DNA of 46,616 nucleotides from Nocardia jejuensis NBRC 103114 (GTDB taxonomy: Bacteria; Actinomycetota; Actinomycetes; Mycobacteriales; Mycobacteriaceae). The stretch spans positions 1 through 46,616 of the forward strand of contig NZ_BDBU01000067.1 in assembly GCF_001613145.1 (NCBI RefSeq), given 5' to 3'. How positions within the stretch are numbered: the first letter of the stretch is position 1; every line of letters starts with the position of its first letter. The translations under genes and the position numbers were made by a program. The notes below the pieces were generated by a model, which was not told where the DNA came from, did no database searches, and was given only the letters and a program-made list of their open reading frames with translations. Positions 22,336 through 30,157 of the stretch are shown in pieces.

Positions 22336-23682
22336 TCAGCTGAGGTAGGTCAGGATTCGATGGGCGGCGGCGGTGCCGGTGGCGGCGCAGGCGGGGACGC
22401 CTACGCCGGAGAGGTAGGAGCCTGCCACCGCGAGGCGGTCGAGATCGGCCAGGGCCGTGCGGAAGTCGGCGATGCGGGTGGTGTGGCCGGGCGCGTACTG
22501 CGGGAGGCCGCCGGGCCAGCGCTGGACCACAGCGGTGACGGGGGTGATCTCGATGCCGGTGACGGCGGAGAGGTCTTGCACGGCGGCGGTGATCAGTTCG
22601 GCGTCGGTCCAGGACAGCGGGGCGTCGTTGCCGAAGCGGCCGAAGGAGGCTCGGACCAGGGCTACCTCGCGGGTGGCGAGGTGCGGCCATTTGCGGCTGG
22701 AGAGGGTGAAAGCCTTGGCGCGCAGCGGTTCACCGGTCGCGACGAGAATTCCGGAGTTGTCGGGAAGCGGGGTGTCCGGAGGGAGGGCCAGCGCCACCAC
22801 CGCCGAGGAGGCCAGATCGATTCCGGCGGCGAGATCGGCTGCCCCGGGCGCGATCTCGCGCAGGAGGGCGGCGGTCACGGGGGCGGGGGTGGCGAGGATC
22901 ACCGCGTCGAAGTCGCCGAGGGGGTCCAGGGTCCAGCCGTGCCCGGCGCGGGTGAGACGCGTTGCGGCGGTGCCGGTCTCGACCTTGACGTCGGCGGCGG
23001 TGCGCAGGGCTTCGAGCAGAACGCCGTAGCCGTCACGAATGCCGCCGAACACCGGTGCACCACTGGGCGCCGGAAGCGCCTGTGCCACAGCCTCGCTCAG
23101 GCTCGTCGCGCCCGCGTCCAGGGCCGCGGCCAGGGTGGGGAGCGCGGCGCGCACACCGATCGACTCTGCGCGCCCGGCATACACCCCGCCGAGCAGCGGG
23201 TCGACGCTGCGCCGAACCACCTGCTCCCCGAACCGATCCCCCACCAGCGCGCCCACGGACACATCCGAACCCGGCTCCCAGGACAGCGGCCGAGTCGGCT
23301 CGTCCTGGATCCGGGCCACGGTCTGCGCGTCGACCAGGCCCGACACCGATTGCGCCCCAGCGGGAATACCCATCAGCGTGCCCTCGGGAAGCCGATGCCC
23401 CACTCCCCCGGACCAGACCAGCGGCCGCCGTCCGGCGGGATGGACCAGTTGCTCCTCGATGCCCAGTTCCCGCATCAGTTCCGGGATCTCGGGCCGCCGA
23501 CCTACGAACGCCTCGGCTCCCAGATCGACCGGCTCCCCCGCGATGTCCACGGTCCGCAGAATGCCGCCCACCCGCGACCGGCGTTCGACGAGCACCAACT
23601 CGACGCCACTCCCCAGCGCCCGCCGCAGCCGATACGCGGCCACGAGCCCACTGATACCCCCGCCAACCACCGCGATCCGCAT
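22336..23682 (-). CDS. hemY: Coproporphyrinogen III oxidase / protoporphyrinogen oxidase HemY (CgoX)
   Basis: The 448-residue product is a flavin amine-oxidase-fold HemY. The FAD dinucleotide motif is VVGGGISGLVAAYRLRR (5-21), followed by VLVERRSRVGGILRT and the GAEAF motif near residue 56. A C-terminal FAD-binding SYLSGVGVPACAATG ends the chain. With hemQ nearby, the likely reaction is oxidation of coproporphyrinogen III to coproporphyrin III. AGGAG lies about 6 nt before the ATG at 23682. The hemE gene lies upstream on the same strand, 207 bp away with a terminator between, so it probably has its own promoter. Confidence 0.93.
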   Translation of the reverse strand: MRIAVVGGGISGLVAAYRLRRALGSGVELVLVERRSRVGGILRTVDIAGEPVDLGAEAFVGRRPEIPELMRELGIEEQLVHPAGRRPLVWSGGVGHRLPEGTLMGIPAGAQSVSGLVDAQTVARIQDEPTRPLSWEPGSDVSVGALVGDRFGEQVVRRSVDPLLGGVYAGRAESIGVRAALPTLAAALDAGATSLSEAVAQALPAPSGAPVFGGIRDGYGVLLEALRTAADVKVETGTAATRLTRAGHGWTLDPLGDFDAVILATPAPVTAALLREIAPGAADLAAGIDLASSAVVALALPPDTPLPDNSGILVATGEPLRAKAFTLSSRKWPHLATREVALVRASFGRFGNDAPLSWTDAELITAAVQDLSAVTGIEITPVTAVVQRWPGGLPQYAPGHTTRIADFRTALADLDRLAVAGSYLSGVGVPACAATGTAAAHRILTYLS

Positions 23683-23841
23683 CGACCACTCCTAGTCACC
23701 TGATACCCGACCCGCCTCGGAACCGACCGGCCACCGTGCCACACCATCCGCCCGCACCGACGAGCCGCACTTCGAACCTACCCCCGCCCACTTCCCACCC
23801 CGTGCCCGGTTCACACCCCGTTCAGGTCGGGTGGGAAACAG

Positions 23842-23877
23842 CACAGGCCCTGACGGTCGGGGACCGCAGGGCCTGTG
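23842..23877 (-). terminator. Two-part terminator hairpin after hemE
   Basis: CACAGGCCCT (23842-23851) pairs exactly with AGGGCCTGTG (23868-23877), and an inner CGGTC/GACCG stem extends it. It lies 12 nt past the hemE stop. Confidence 0.8.
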
Positions 23878-23889
23878 GGTGTGGAGTGA

Positions 23890-24957
23890 TCAGAGTGGCG
23901 AGGGGAGGCTGTGGATCAGGGCGACCGTGTCGGTGATGACCGCGGGGTCGGTGTTGGGCAGGACGCCGTGGCCGAGGTTGAAGATGTGGCCGGTGGCGCC
24001 GAGGGCCAGAGCCGCGTCGGCCTCGCGGGCGATGCGGCGGACCTCGGAGTCGATGGCGGCGGGGCCCGCGAAGAGCACCGCGGGATCGAGGTTGCCCTGC
24101 AAGGCTTTTCCGGGTCCGACCCGGCGCACGGCGGTGTCGAGCGGGACGCGCCAGTCGACGCCCACGACGTCCGCGCCCGCCTCACCCATGGCACCCAGGA
24201 GTTCACCGGTGCCGACACCGAAGTGGATGCGCGGGATGCCCGCGTCGGCGGTCTCGAGGAACACGCGCTCGGAATGCGGGAGCACGAACTCGCGGTACTG
24301 CGCGAGGGTGAGCGCACCGGCCCAGGAGTCGAAGAGCTGAATGGCGTCGACGCCCGCGCCGATCTGGGCGCGCAGGGTCTCGATGGTGATGTCGGTCAGG
24401 ACGCCGAGCAGCTGATGCCAGGTCTCGGGGTCCGCGAGCATCATGGCCTTGGTGCGCTCGTGGTTCTTGCTCGGACCACCCTCGACCAGGTACGACGCCA
24501 GGGTGAAGGGCGCACCGGCGAAGCCGATCAGCGGAACCTCACCGAGCTCGTCCAGCAGCAGGCCGATGCCGTCGGTGACCGCGCCGATCTCCTCGGCACG
24601 CAGGCGCGGCAGCGCGCGCACATCGGCGGTGGTGCGCACCGGATTGGCCACCACCGGGCCGACGCCCGGCACGATGTCCAGGTCGATGCCCGCGGCCTTG
24701 AGCGGAACCACGATGTCGGAGAACAGGATTGCCGCGTCCACGTCGTGGCGGCGGATCGGCTGCATGGTGATCTCGCACAGCAGCTCCGGATCGAAGCAGG
24801 ATTCCAGCATGCCGATGCCGGCGCGCAGTTCACGGTATTCGGGCAGGGAACGCCCAGCCTGCCGCATGAACCACACCGGGCGCCGACGCGGCACCCCACC
24901 GGTTGCGGCCACGAGGAAGGGGGCATCGGTCAGCTTGCGGCGGGTGTGAGTGCTCAT
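23890..24957 (-). CDS. hemE: Uroporphyrinogen decarboxylase HemE
   Basis: The 355-residue product decarboxylates uroporphyrinogen III to coproporphyrinogen III, the branch precursor used by HemY and HemQ here. The signature PVWFMRQAGRSLPEYR lies at about residues 27-42, AAILFSDIVVPLKAAGIDLD carries the catalytic Asp, and GFAGAPFTLASYLVEGG is the second signature. IHFGVGTGELL and the late NLGHGVLPNTDP segment are also typical. ATG at 24957 is chosen because family homology begins here; TACGAT lies 8 nt upstream, suggesting a very short leader. It is divergent from the DUF3000 gene. Confidence 0.95.
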   Translation of the reverse strand: MSTHTRRKLTDAPFLVAATGGVPRRRPVWFMRQAGRSLPEYRELRAGIGMLESCFDPELLCEITMQPIRRHDVDAAILFSDIVVPLKAAGIDLDIVPGVGPVVANPVRTTADVRALPRLRAEEIGAVTDGIGLLLDELGEVPLIGFAGAPFTLASYLVEGGPSKNHERTKAMMLADPETWHQLLGVLTDITIETLRAQIGAGVDAIQLFDSWAGALTLAQYREFVLPHSERVFLETADAGIPRIHFGVGTGELLGAMGEAGADVVGVDWRVPLDTAVRRVGPGKALQGNLDPAVLFAGPAAIDSEVRRIAREADAALALGATGHIFNLGHGVLPNTDPAVITDTVALIHSLPSPL

Positions 24958-25022
24958 CACGGCCCATCGTAAAGGGGACGGGCGGCGCGCCTTCCACGAC
25001 ACCGCGCCCCGGAGGTCTACCG

Positions 25023-25661
25023 TTGCCTTTCGTGACACCGCTCGACTTCCGCGACGGCGCCGCACCGACCCCGGAACCCGAAGAACCTGCCAGGTTCCGC
25101 GCCGCGGTCGATGCGATGGGTTCCGTGACCGTGCACCCCCGGATCGAGCTGGCTCCGATCCGCCCTCCGCAACGCCTGGCTCCGTACTCCTATGCACTGG
25201 GCGCGGAGGTCACGCGCCCCGAGAGCAATGTGGTGCCCGTCGACTCCGACGATGACGCCTTCGGGCGGCTGATCCTGCTGCACGACCCGAACGGTCAGGA
25301 CGCCTGGCACGGCGTGTTCCGGCTGGTCGCCTACATCCAGGCCGACATAGATTCGGCCCTGGCCGCGGATCCGCTGCTGCCGGAGGTGGGCTGGAGCTGG
25401 CTGGTCGACGCCCTGGAGTCGCGCGCGCCGTTCACCGCCCTCGGCGGCACGGTCACCTCGACGAGTTCGGTGCGCTACGGCGATATCGCCGGTCCGCCGC
25501 GCGCACATCAATTGGAGCTGCGGGCCTCCTGGACCGTCGGCGACACCGAGATGCGCCCGCATGTCGAGGCCTTCTGCGAGGTGCTCGCGTACGCGGCCGG
25601 ACTACCGCCCGCCGGCGTGACCCGGCTCGACGTCCGCGACGACGGCGAGGACACGCAATAG
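25023..25661 (+). CDS. DUF3000 family protein
   Basis: The 212-residue product matches the actinobacterial DUF3000 family (Rv2680 in M. tuberculosis), whose function is unknown. Typical parts are RPPQRLAPYSYALGAEV and GRLILLHDPNGQDAWHGVFRLVAYIQADID, then GWSWLVDALE, and a conserved end with HVEAFCEVLAYAAGLPP. It is soluble, with no signal peptide or membrane segment. TTG at 25023 is the best start, with GGAGG at 25011-25015 and 7 nt spacing; GTG at 25032 is the alternative. It lies upstream of rnd, from which it is separated by about 160 bp. Confidence 0.85.
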   Translation: MPFVTPLDFRDGAAPTPEPEEPARFRAAVDAMGSVTVHPRIELAPIRPPQRLAPYSYALGAEVTRPESNVVPVDSDDDAFGRLILLHDPNGQDAWHGVFRLVAYIQADIDSALAADPLLPEVGWSWLVDALESRAPFTALGGTVTSTSSVRYGDIAGPPRAHQLELRASWTVGDTEMRPHVEAFCEVLAYAAGLPPAGVTRLDVRDDGEDTQ

Positions 25662-25823
25662 TTCGCAGCCCGCGGAAGTAGCTCTCACCATCGAGAACTT
25701 CTGTACTGCAACCAAATCGACATCGGGCACGTACGATTCCGAATGGCCCGGCGTCGTGCCGCGGGCTTCCGTTTCACCTACGTGACGCGGATCGCGCCTG
25801 CCCTACCCGTAAAGTTCAAGACC

Positions 25824-27080
25824 ATGTCCGTACCAGAAGAACCCGAAGCCACTGCCGCGGTACCGCTGCTCGCGCCAGTGGACGGTGTGCCGCCGGTATC
25901 GGACAGCCCTGCCGACATCATCGACGCCGCCCGCCGCCTCGCGGCGGGTACGGGCCCGCTCGCGGTCGATGCTGAACGAGCGTCCGGTTTCCGCTACTCC
26001 AATCGCGCCTACCTGATCCAGCTGCGACGCGAAGGTGCGGGCAGCTTCCTGATCGATCCGATTCCGGTCGCCGAAGATCTGGCCCCGCTGGCCGAGGCGA
26101 TCAACGGACTCGAATGGGTGCTGCATTCCGCCGACCAGGACCTACCGGGCCTAGCCGAGCTCGGACTACACCCGACCCGTCTGTTCGACACCGAACTCGG
26201 CGGCCGCCTCGCCGGATACGAACGCGTCGGACTCGCCGCCATGGTCGAGAAACTGCTCGGGCGCGAACTCAAGAAGGGCCACGGCGCGGCCGACTGGTCG
26301 ACCCGGCCACTGCCCGACGAATGGCTCAACTACGCGGCGCTGGACGTGGAACTCCTACTGGAGCTACGCGACGCGGTCGCCGCCGATCTCGAGAGTCAGG
26401 GCAAATCCGACTGGGCCGCACAGGAATTCGAGCACGTGCGGGCGGCCGAGCCGTCCGCGCCGAAATCGGATCGCTGGCGTCGCACCTCCGGGATTCATAC
26501 GCTGCGCCGCGCACGACAGCTGGGCATCGTCCGGGAACTGTGGATCACCCGTGATCGACTGGCCCGGCTGCGCGATGTCGCGCCGGCGCGAATTCTTCCG
26601 GACTCCGCCATCGTGGCCGCCGCGACCGGCGAGCCCAAGACCATCGCGCAGTTGCGCGCGCTGCCCGTGTTCGGCGGTCCTCGCCAGCGCCGGTACTCGC
26701 GCGAATGGCTCGGCGCCGTCGATCGGGCGCGTGCCCTGCCCGACAACGAACTGCCGCCGCTGACTCAGCCCTTCGACGGCCCGCCACCGGTGAACCGCTG
26801 GGAACGCCGCGATCCGGCCGCCGCCGCCCGCCTGCAACGTGCCCGCTCCGCGATGACCGACCTGTCGGGCGAGGTCGCCGTCCCCGTCGAGAACCTGCTG
26901 ATGCCGGACCTGCTGCGCCGCATGTGCTGGGACGGCCTGCCCCGCACCGCGGTCAACGGCCGGGCCCCGGCACTGATCGACGAGTTCCTCGCCACCGGCG
27001 GAGCTCGCCCGTGGCAGCGCGAGCTCGCGGTCGGCCGGCTGGCCGAAGCCCTGTACCCCGCCCCGGACGACGACGCCTGA
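25824..27080 (+). CDS. rnd: Ribonuclease D (3'-5' exoribonuclease with HRDC domain)
   Basis: The 418-residue product has a DEDD exonuclease domain followed by one HRDC domain. Exo I is PLAVDAERASGF (about 47-58), Exo II is LEWVLHSADQDLPGLAELG, and Exo III is LNYAALDVELLLELRD with the YxxxD arrangement. The HRDC helices follow at about 215-300. RNase D trims tRNA and other small RNA 3' ends. ATG at 25824 is preferred; TAAAGT lies 8 nt upstream and the next in-frame start (25743) would add a basic extension without homology that I recognise. Confidence 0.9.
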   Translation: MSVPEEPEATAAVPLLAPVDGVPPVSDSPADIIDAARRLAAGTGPLAVDAERASGFRYSNRAYLIQLRREGAGSFLIDPIPVAEDLAPLAEAINGLEWVLHSADQDLPGLAELGLHPTRLFDTELGGRLAGYERVGLAAMVEKLLGRELKKGHGAADWSTRPLPDEWLNYAALDVELLLELRDAVAADLESQGKSDWAAQEFEHVRAAEPSAPKSDRWRRTSGIHTLRRARQLGIVRELWITRDRLARLRDVAPARILPDSAIVAAATGEPKTIAQLRALPVFGGPRQRRYSREWLGAVDRARALPDNELPPLTQPFDGPPPVNRWERRDPAAAARLQRARSAMTDLSGEVAVPVENLLMPDLLRRMCWDGLPRTAVNGRAPALIDEFLATGGARPWQRELAVGRLAEALYPAPDDDA

Positions 27081-27884
27081 TCAGTCCTCGAAGATCGGGG
27101 GACGACGGTCCTTGCGGGCTCGCACGGCCTCGTCGAAGTTGTCGGTGGTGAGCCGGACGTAGAGCTGGGCCATGCCCTCGTGCTGCATATGCGATTCGAA
27201 GCTGCCCGCCTCGAGACCGCTCCAGAGCATGCGTTTGGTCAGTTCACCTCCGACCCGGCTCCAGCGGATGATCTGGTCGGCGGTGTCGTAGCAGGCCTCG
27301 AGCAGCTTGTCGCCGGGGACCACGCGCGAGACGATGCCGATCCGTTCGGCCTCGGCGGCATCGACGTCCCGGCCGGTGAGCATGATCTCGAACGCGCGGG
27401 TCGCGCCGACGACACGCGGGAGCAGATAGCTGATGCCCAGCTCCGCGGAGGTCAGGCCGTTGTTGATACCCGCCGCGCGGAAGTAGGCGTCCTGCGACGC
27501 GATCCGGATGTCGGTGCCCACCGCCAGACAGAAACCGCCGCCGATGGCCGCGCCGTTGACGGCCGAGATGACCGGCTGATGCATGCGGCGGATGGTCAGC
27601 ATGACGTTGTTGAGCAGGTCCATCGACCGGCGCGCGATGCTGGTGCGGGTCAGTCCCTCCACACCGGGGACGCGGCCCGAATGGGTGAGGTCCGCGCCGG
27701 AGCAGAATCCCGGGCCCGCGCCGGTGAGCACCACCACGCGCACGTCGTTGTCGGCCGCGACCGCTTCCAGGGTTTCGCGCAGCGGCACCATCACGTCGAA
27801 CGCCATGGCGTTCATCCGGTCCGGGCGATTGAGGGTGACCAGTGCGATTCCCGGGCGCGGCTTCTCGACGAGCACGAACGACAT
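27081..27884 (-). CDS. Enoyl-CoA hydratase/isomerase family protein (EchA-like)
   Basis: The 267-residue product is a crotonase-fold enzyme. The first oxyanion loop is GFCSGADLTHSG and the second is SAVNGAAIGGGFCLAVGTDIRIAS. LLPRVVGATRAFEIMLTGRDVDAAEAERIGIVSRVVP is the usual helical continuation. It probably hydrates enoyl-CoA in fatty acid or sterol breakdown; the substrate is not evident. AAGGAGG lies 5 nt before the ATG at 27884. The place between rnd and hemE matches echA15 (Rv2679), although here it lies after rnd on the other strand. Confidence 0.92.
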   Translation of the reverse strand: MSFVLVEKPRPGIALVTLNRPDRMNAMAFDVMVPLRETLEAVAADNDVRVVVLTGAGPGFCSGADLTHSGRVPGVEGLTRTSIARRSMDLLNNVMLTIRRMHQPVISAVNGAAIGGGFCLAVGTDIRIASQDAYFRAAGINNGLTSAELGISYLLPRVVGATRAFEIMLTGRDVDAAEAERIGIVSRVVPGDKLLEACYDTADQIIRWSRVGGELTKRMLWSGLEAGSFESHMQHEGMAQLYVRLTTDNFDEAVRARKDRRPPIFED

Positions 27885-27961
27885 GCGACCTCCTTGACGC
27901 AGAAAACTGAAACCTGTTCCAGAATCTACGCGAGAAGGTCGGCGCCGCACAGGGAAACGTG

Positions 27962-27993
27962 AAGGGCTCCCGCCGATGACGGCAGGAGCCCTT
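27962..27993 (-). terminator. Terminator hairpin after dxs
   Basis: AAGGGCTCC (27962-27970) pairs with GGAGCCCTT (27985-27993), extended by an inner CGCCG/CGGC pairing. It lies 15 nt past the dxs stop on the minus strand, in front of the echA gene on the same strand. Confidence 0.8.
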
Positions 27994-28008
27994 TCGCTGA
28001 GTCCGTGA

Positions 28009-30012
28009 CTACGGGGCCAGCGCCCGATCCGCCGCGTCCGAGGCACGCAGTTGCTGCGCGACCTCCGGCGGCAGTGGACGATCCGCGGCATCACGCTCGG
28101 CCTGGACCGTTCCCGCGTCGTCACCCAGCCAGCCGCTGATCCGCTGCGCCACATCGGCCGGGGTCAGCCCCAGCTCCTGCTGCACCTGCGCGACCGAGGC
28201 GTGATCCAGGAAACGTTGCGGCACACCGATATCGCGGGCGGGCACGTCCACACCGGCGGAGCGCAGGCGCGCCGAGACGGTACAGCCGATGCCGCCGTGC
28301 AGACCGCTGTCCTCCAGAGTCACCACCATGCGGTAGTTCTCGGCCAGCTTCACCACGGTGTCGGACACCGGCAGCACCCAGCGCGGGTCGATGACCGTGA
28401 CCGAAACACCTTGGGACTGCAGCAGATCCGCGGTGAGCAGCGCCAGCTCCGCGAAGCCGCCGATCGCGACCAGCAGTACGTCACCGTGCACCGACTGCGC
28501 GGTGGCGTCCCGCACGTCGGGCATGCGCAGCACGTCCACGCCGTCGAAGCGTTCCACCGCCGAGATGTCCTCGGGGACAGTGCCCTTCGGGAAGCGCAGC
28601 GCGGTGGGGCCGTCGCTGATGTGCAGGGCCTCGCCGAGTTCCTCGCGCAGGGTCGCCGCGTCACGCGGGGCCGCGACCCGGATTCCGGGCACGATGCCCA
28701 GCACCGAGAAATCCCACATGCCGTTGTGCGACGCGCCGTCCTCACCGGTAATGCCGGCGCGGTCCAGCACCAGGGTCACCGGGAGCTTCAGCAGCGCCAC
28801 ATCCATCAGGAGCTGATCGAAGGCGCGGTTGAGGAACGTGGAGTAGATGGCCACCACCGGATGCAGACCGCCCAGCGCCATACCGGCCGCGGAGGTCATC
28901 GCGTGCTGTTCGGCGATGCCGACGTCGAACATGCGCTCGGGGAAGCGATTACCGAACGGGGTGAGACCGGTCGGGCCGGGCATGGCGGCGGTGATGGCGA
29001 CGATGTCGTCGCGCTGCTCGCCCTGCTCGATGAGCTCCTTGGAGAACACCGACGTCCAACTCGGACCGGACGAACCGGTCACGGACTCACCGGTTTCCGG
29101 ATCGATGCGGCCGATGGCGTGCATCTGGTCGGCGACGTGGTCCTCGGCGGGCTTGTAGCCGTGGCCCTTCTGGGTGACCGCGTGCACGATGACCGGACCG
29201 CCGAAATCCTTGGCGCGCCGCAGCGCACCCTCCAGCGCGGCCTGATCGTGCCCGTCCACCGGGCCCACGTACTTCATGCCCAGATCGCTGAACAGCTCTT
29301 GCGGCGCGACCGCGTCCTTGATGCCGGTCTTGATCGCGTGCAGCACCGAGTACGCCGAATCCCCCACGCGCGGAATGTTCTGCACGATCCGCTTGGTGGC
29401 GTCCAGGGCGTGCTCGTAGGCGGGCTGCATGCGCAATCCGGCGAGCCGGTCGGCGAGGCCGCCGATCGTCGGCGCGTACGAGCGGCCGTTGTCGTTCACC
29501 ACGACGATCACCGAACGGTCCTGACCGGCGGCGATATTGTTCAACGCCTCCCAGCCCATACCGCCGGTGAGCGCACCGTCGCCGATCACCGCCACGACGT
29601 GGCGTTTCTGACGGGTCAATGCGAACGCCTTGGCCAGGCCGTCGGCATAGGACAGCGAGGCCGACGCGTGCGAGGACTCGACCCAGTCGTGCGCGCTCTC
29701 GGCCCGGCACGGATACCCCGACAGGCCGCCCTGTTTGCGCAGCGTGTCGAAGCCGTCCTTGCGGCCGGTCAGGATCTTGTGGACATAGGCCTGATGGCCG
29801 GTGTCGAAGATGATCGGGTCGACGGGCGAGTCGAACACCCGGTGCAGCGCCATCGTGAGCTCCACGACGCCGAGGTTCGGACCCAGGTGCCCGCCGGTGA
29901 CGGCGACCTTCCGCACCAGGAACTCACGAATCTCCTCGGCCAGTTCGCGCAACTCCGGTGCCGACAGCCGGCGCAGGTCCTCGGGTGTATCGACCCGGGA
30001 AAGCACTCCCAC
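28009..30012 (-). CDS. dxs: 1-Deoxy-D-xylulose-5-phosphate synthase
   Basis: The 667-residue product is a thiamine-diphosphate enzyme that joins pyruvate and glyceraldehyde-3-phosphate, the first step of the MEP isoprenoid pathway. HLGPNLGVVELTMALH (about 42-57) and DTGHQAYVHKILTGR are the N-terminal signatures. The ThDP motif runs from GDGALTGGMGWEALNN to VVNDN, the transketolase Pyr domain has MFDVGIAEQHAMTSAAGMA with the catalytic Glu, and a transketolase C-terminal domain ends the chain. GTG at 30012 is preceded by GGAGGGAG with 8 nt spacing. The length is normal for the family. Confidence 0.96.
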   Translation of the reverse strand: MGVLSRVDTPEDLRRLSAPELRELAEEIREFLVRKVAVTGGHLGPNLGVVELTMALHRVFDSPVDPIIFDTGHQAYVHKILTGRKDGFDTLRKQGGLSGYPCRAESAHDWVESSHASASLSYADGLAKAFALTRQKRHVVAVIGDGALTGGMGWEALNNIAAGQDRSVIVVVNDNGRSYAPTIGGLADRLAGLRMQPAYEHALDATKRIVQNIPRVGDSAYSVLHAIKTGIKDAVAPQELFSDLGMKYVGPVDGHDQAALEGALRRAKDFGGPVIVHAVTQKGHGYKPAEDHVADQMHAIGRIDPETGESVTGSSGPSWTSVFSKELIEQGEQRDDIVAITAAMPGPTGLTPFGNRFPERMFDVGIAEQHAMTSAAGMALGGLHPVVAIYSTFLNRAFDQLLMDVALLKLPVTLVLDRAGITGEDGASHNGMWDFSVLGIVPGIRVAAPRDAATLREELGEALHISDGPTALRFPKGTVPEDISAVERFDGVDVLRMPDVRDATAQSVHGDVLLVAIGGFAELALLTADLLQSQGVSVTVIDPRWVLPVSDTVVKLAENYRMVVTLEDSGLHGGIGCTVSARLRSAGVDVPARDIGVPQRFLDHASVAQVQQELGLTPADVAQRISGWLGDDAGTVQAERDAADRPLPPEVAQQLRASDAADRALAP

Positions 30013-30157
30013 GGCTATTGCTCCCTCCGGATGTCTCCATGTGTTTGCAACAGTCTACGGAGACCGAACCGGACTCCTGTGCCAGGAACGAAACGCCACC
30101 TGCGACATCCGTCATGGATGTGAGGCTGAACACACAGTACCCGGATACAGTTGTCCA

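Noticed and set aside
29801..30157. N-terminal extension of the glutaminase by 119 codons
   Set aside because: It overlaps the start of dxs on the other strand, has no homology I recognise, and a TANNNT-N6-GTG signal supports the start at 30158.
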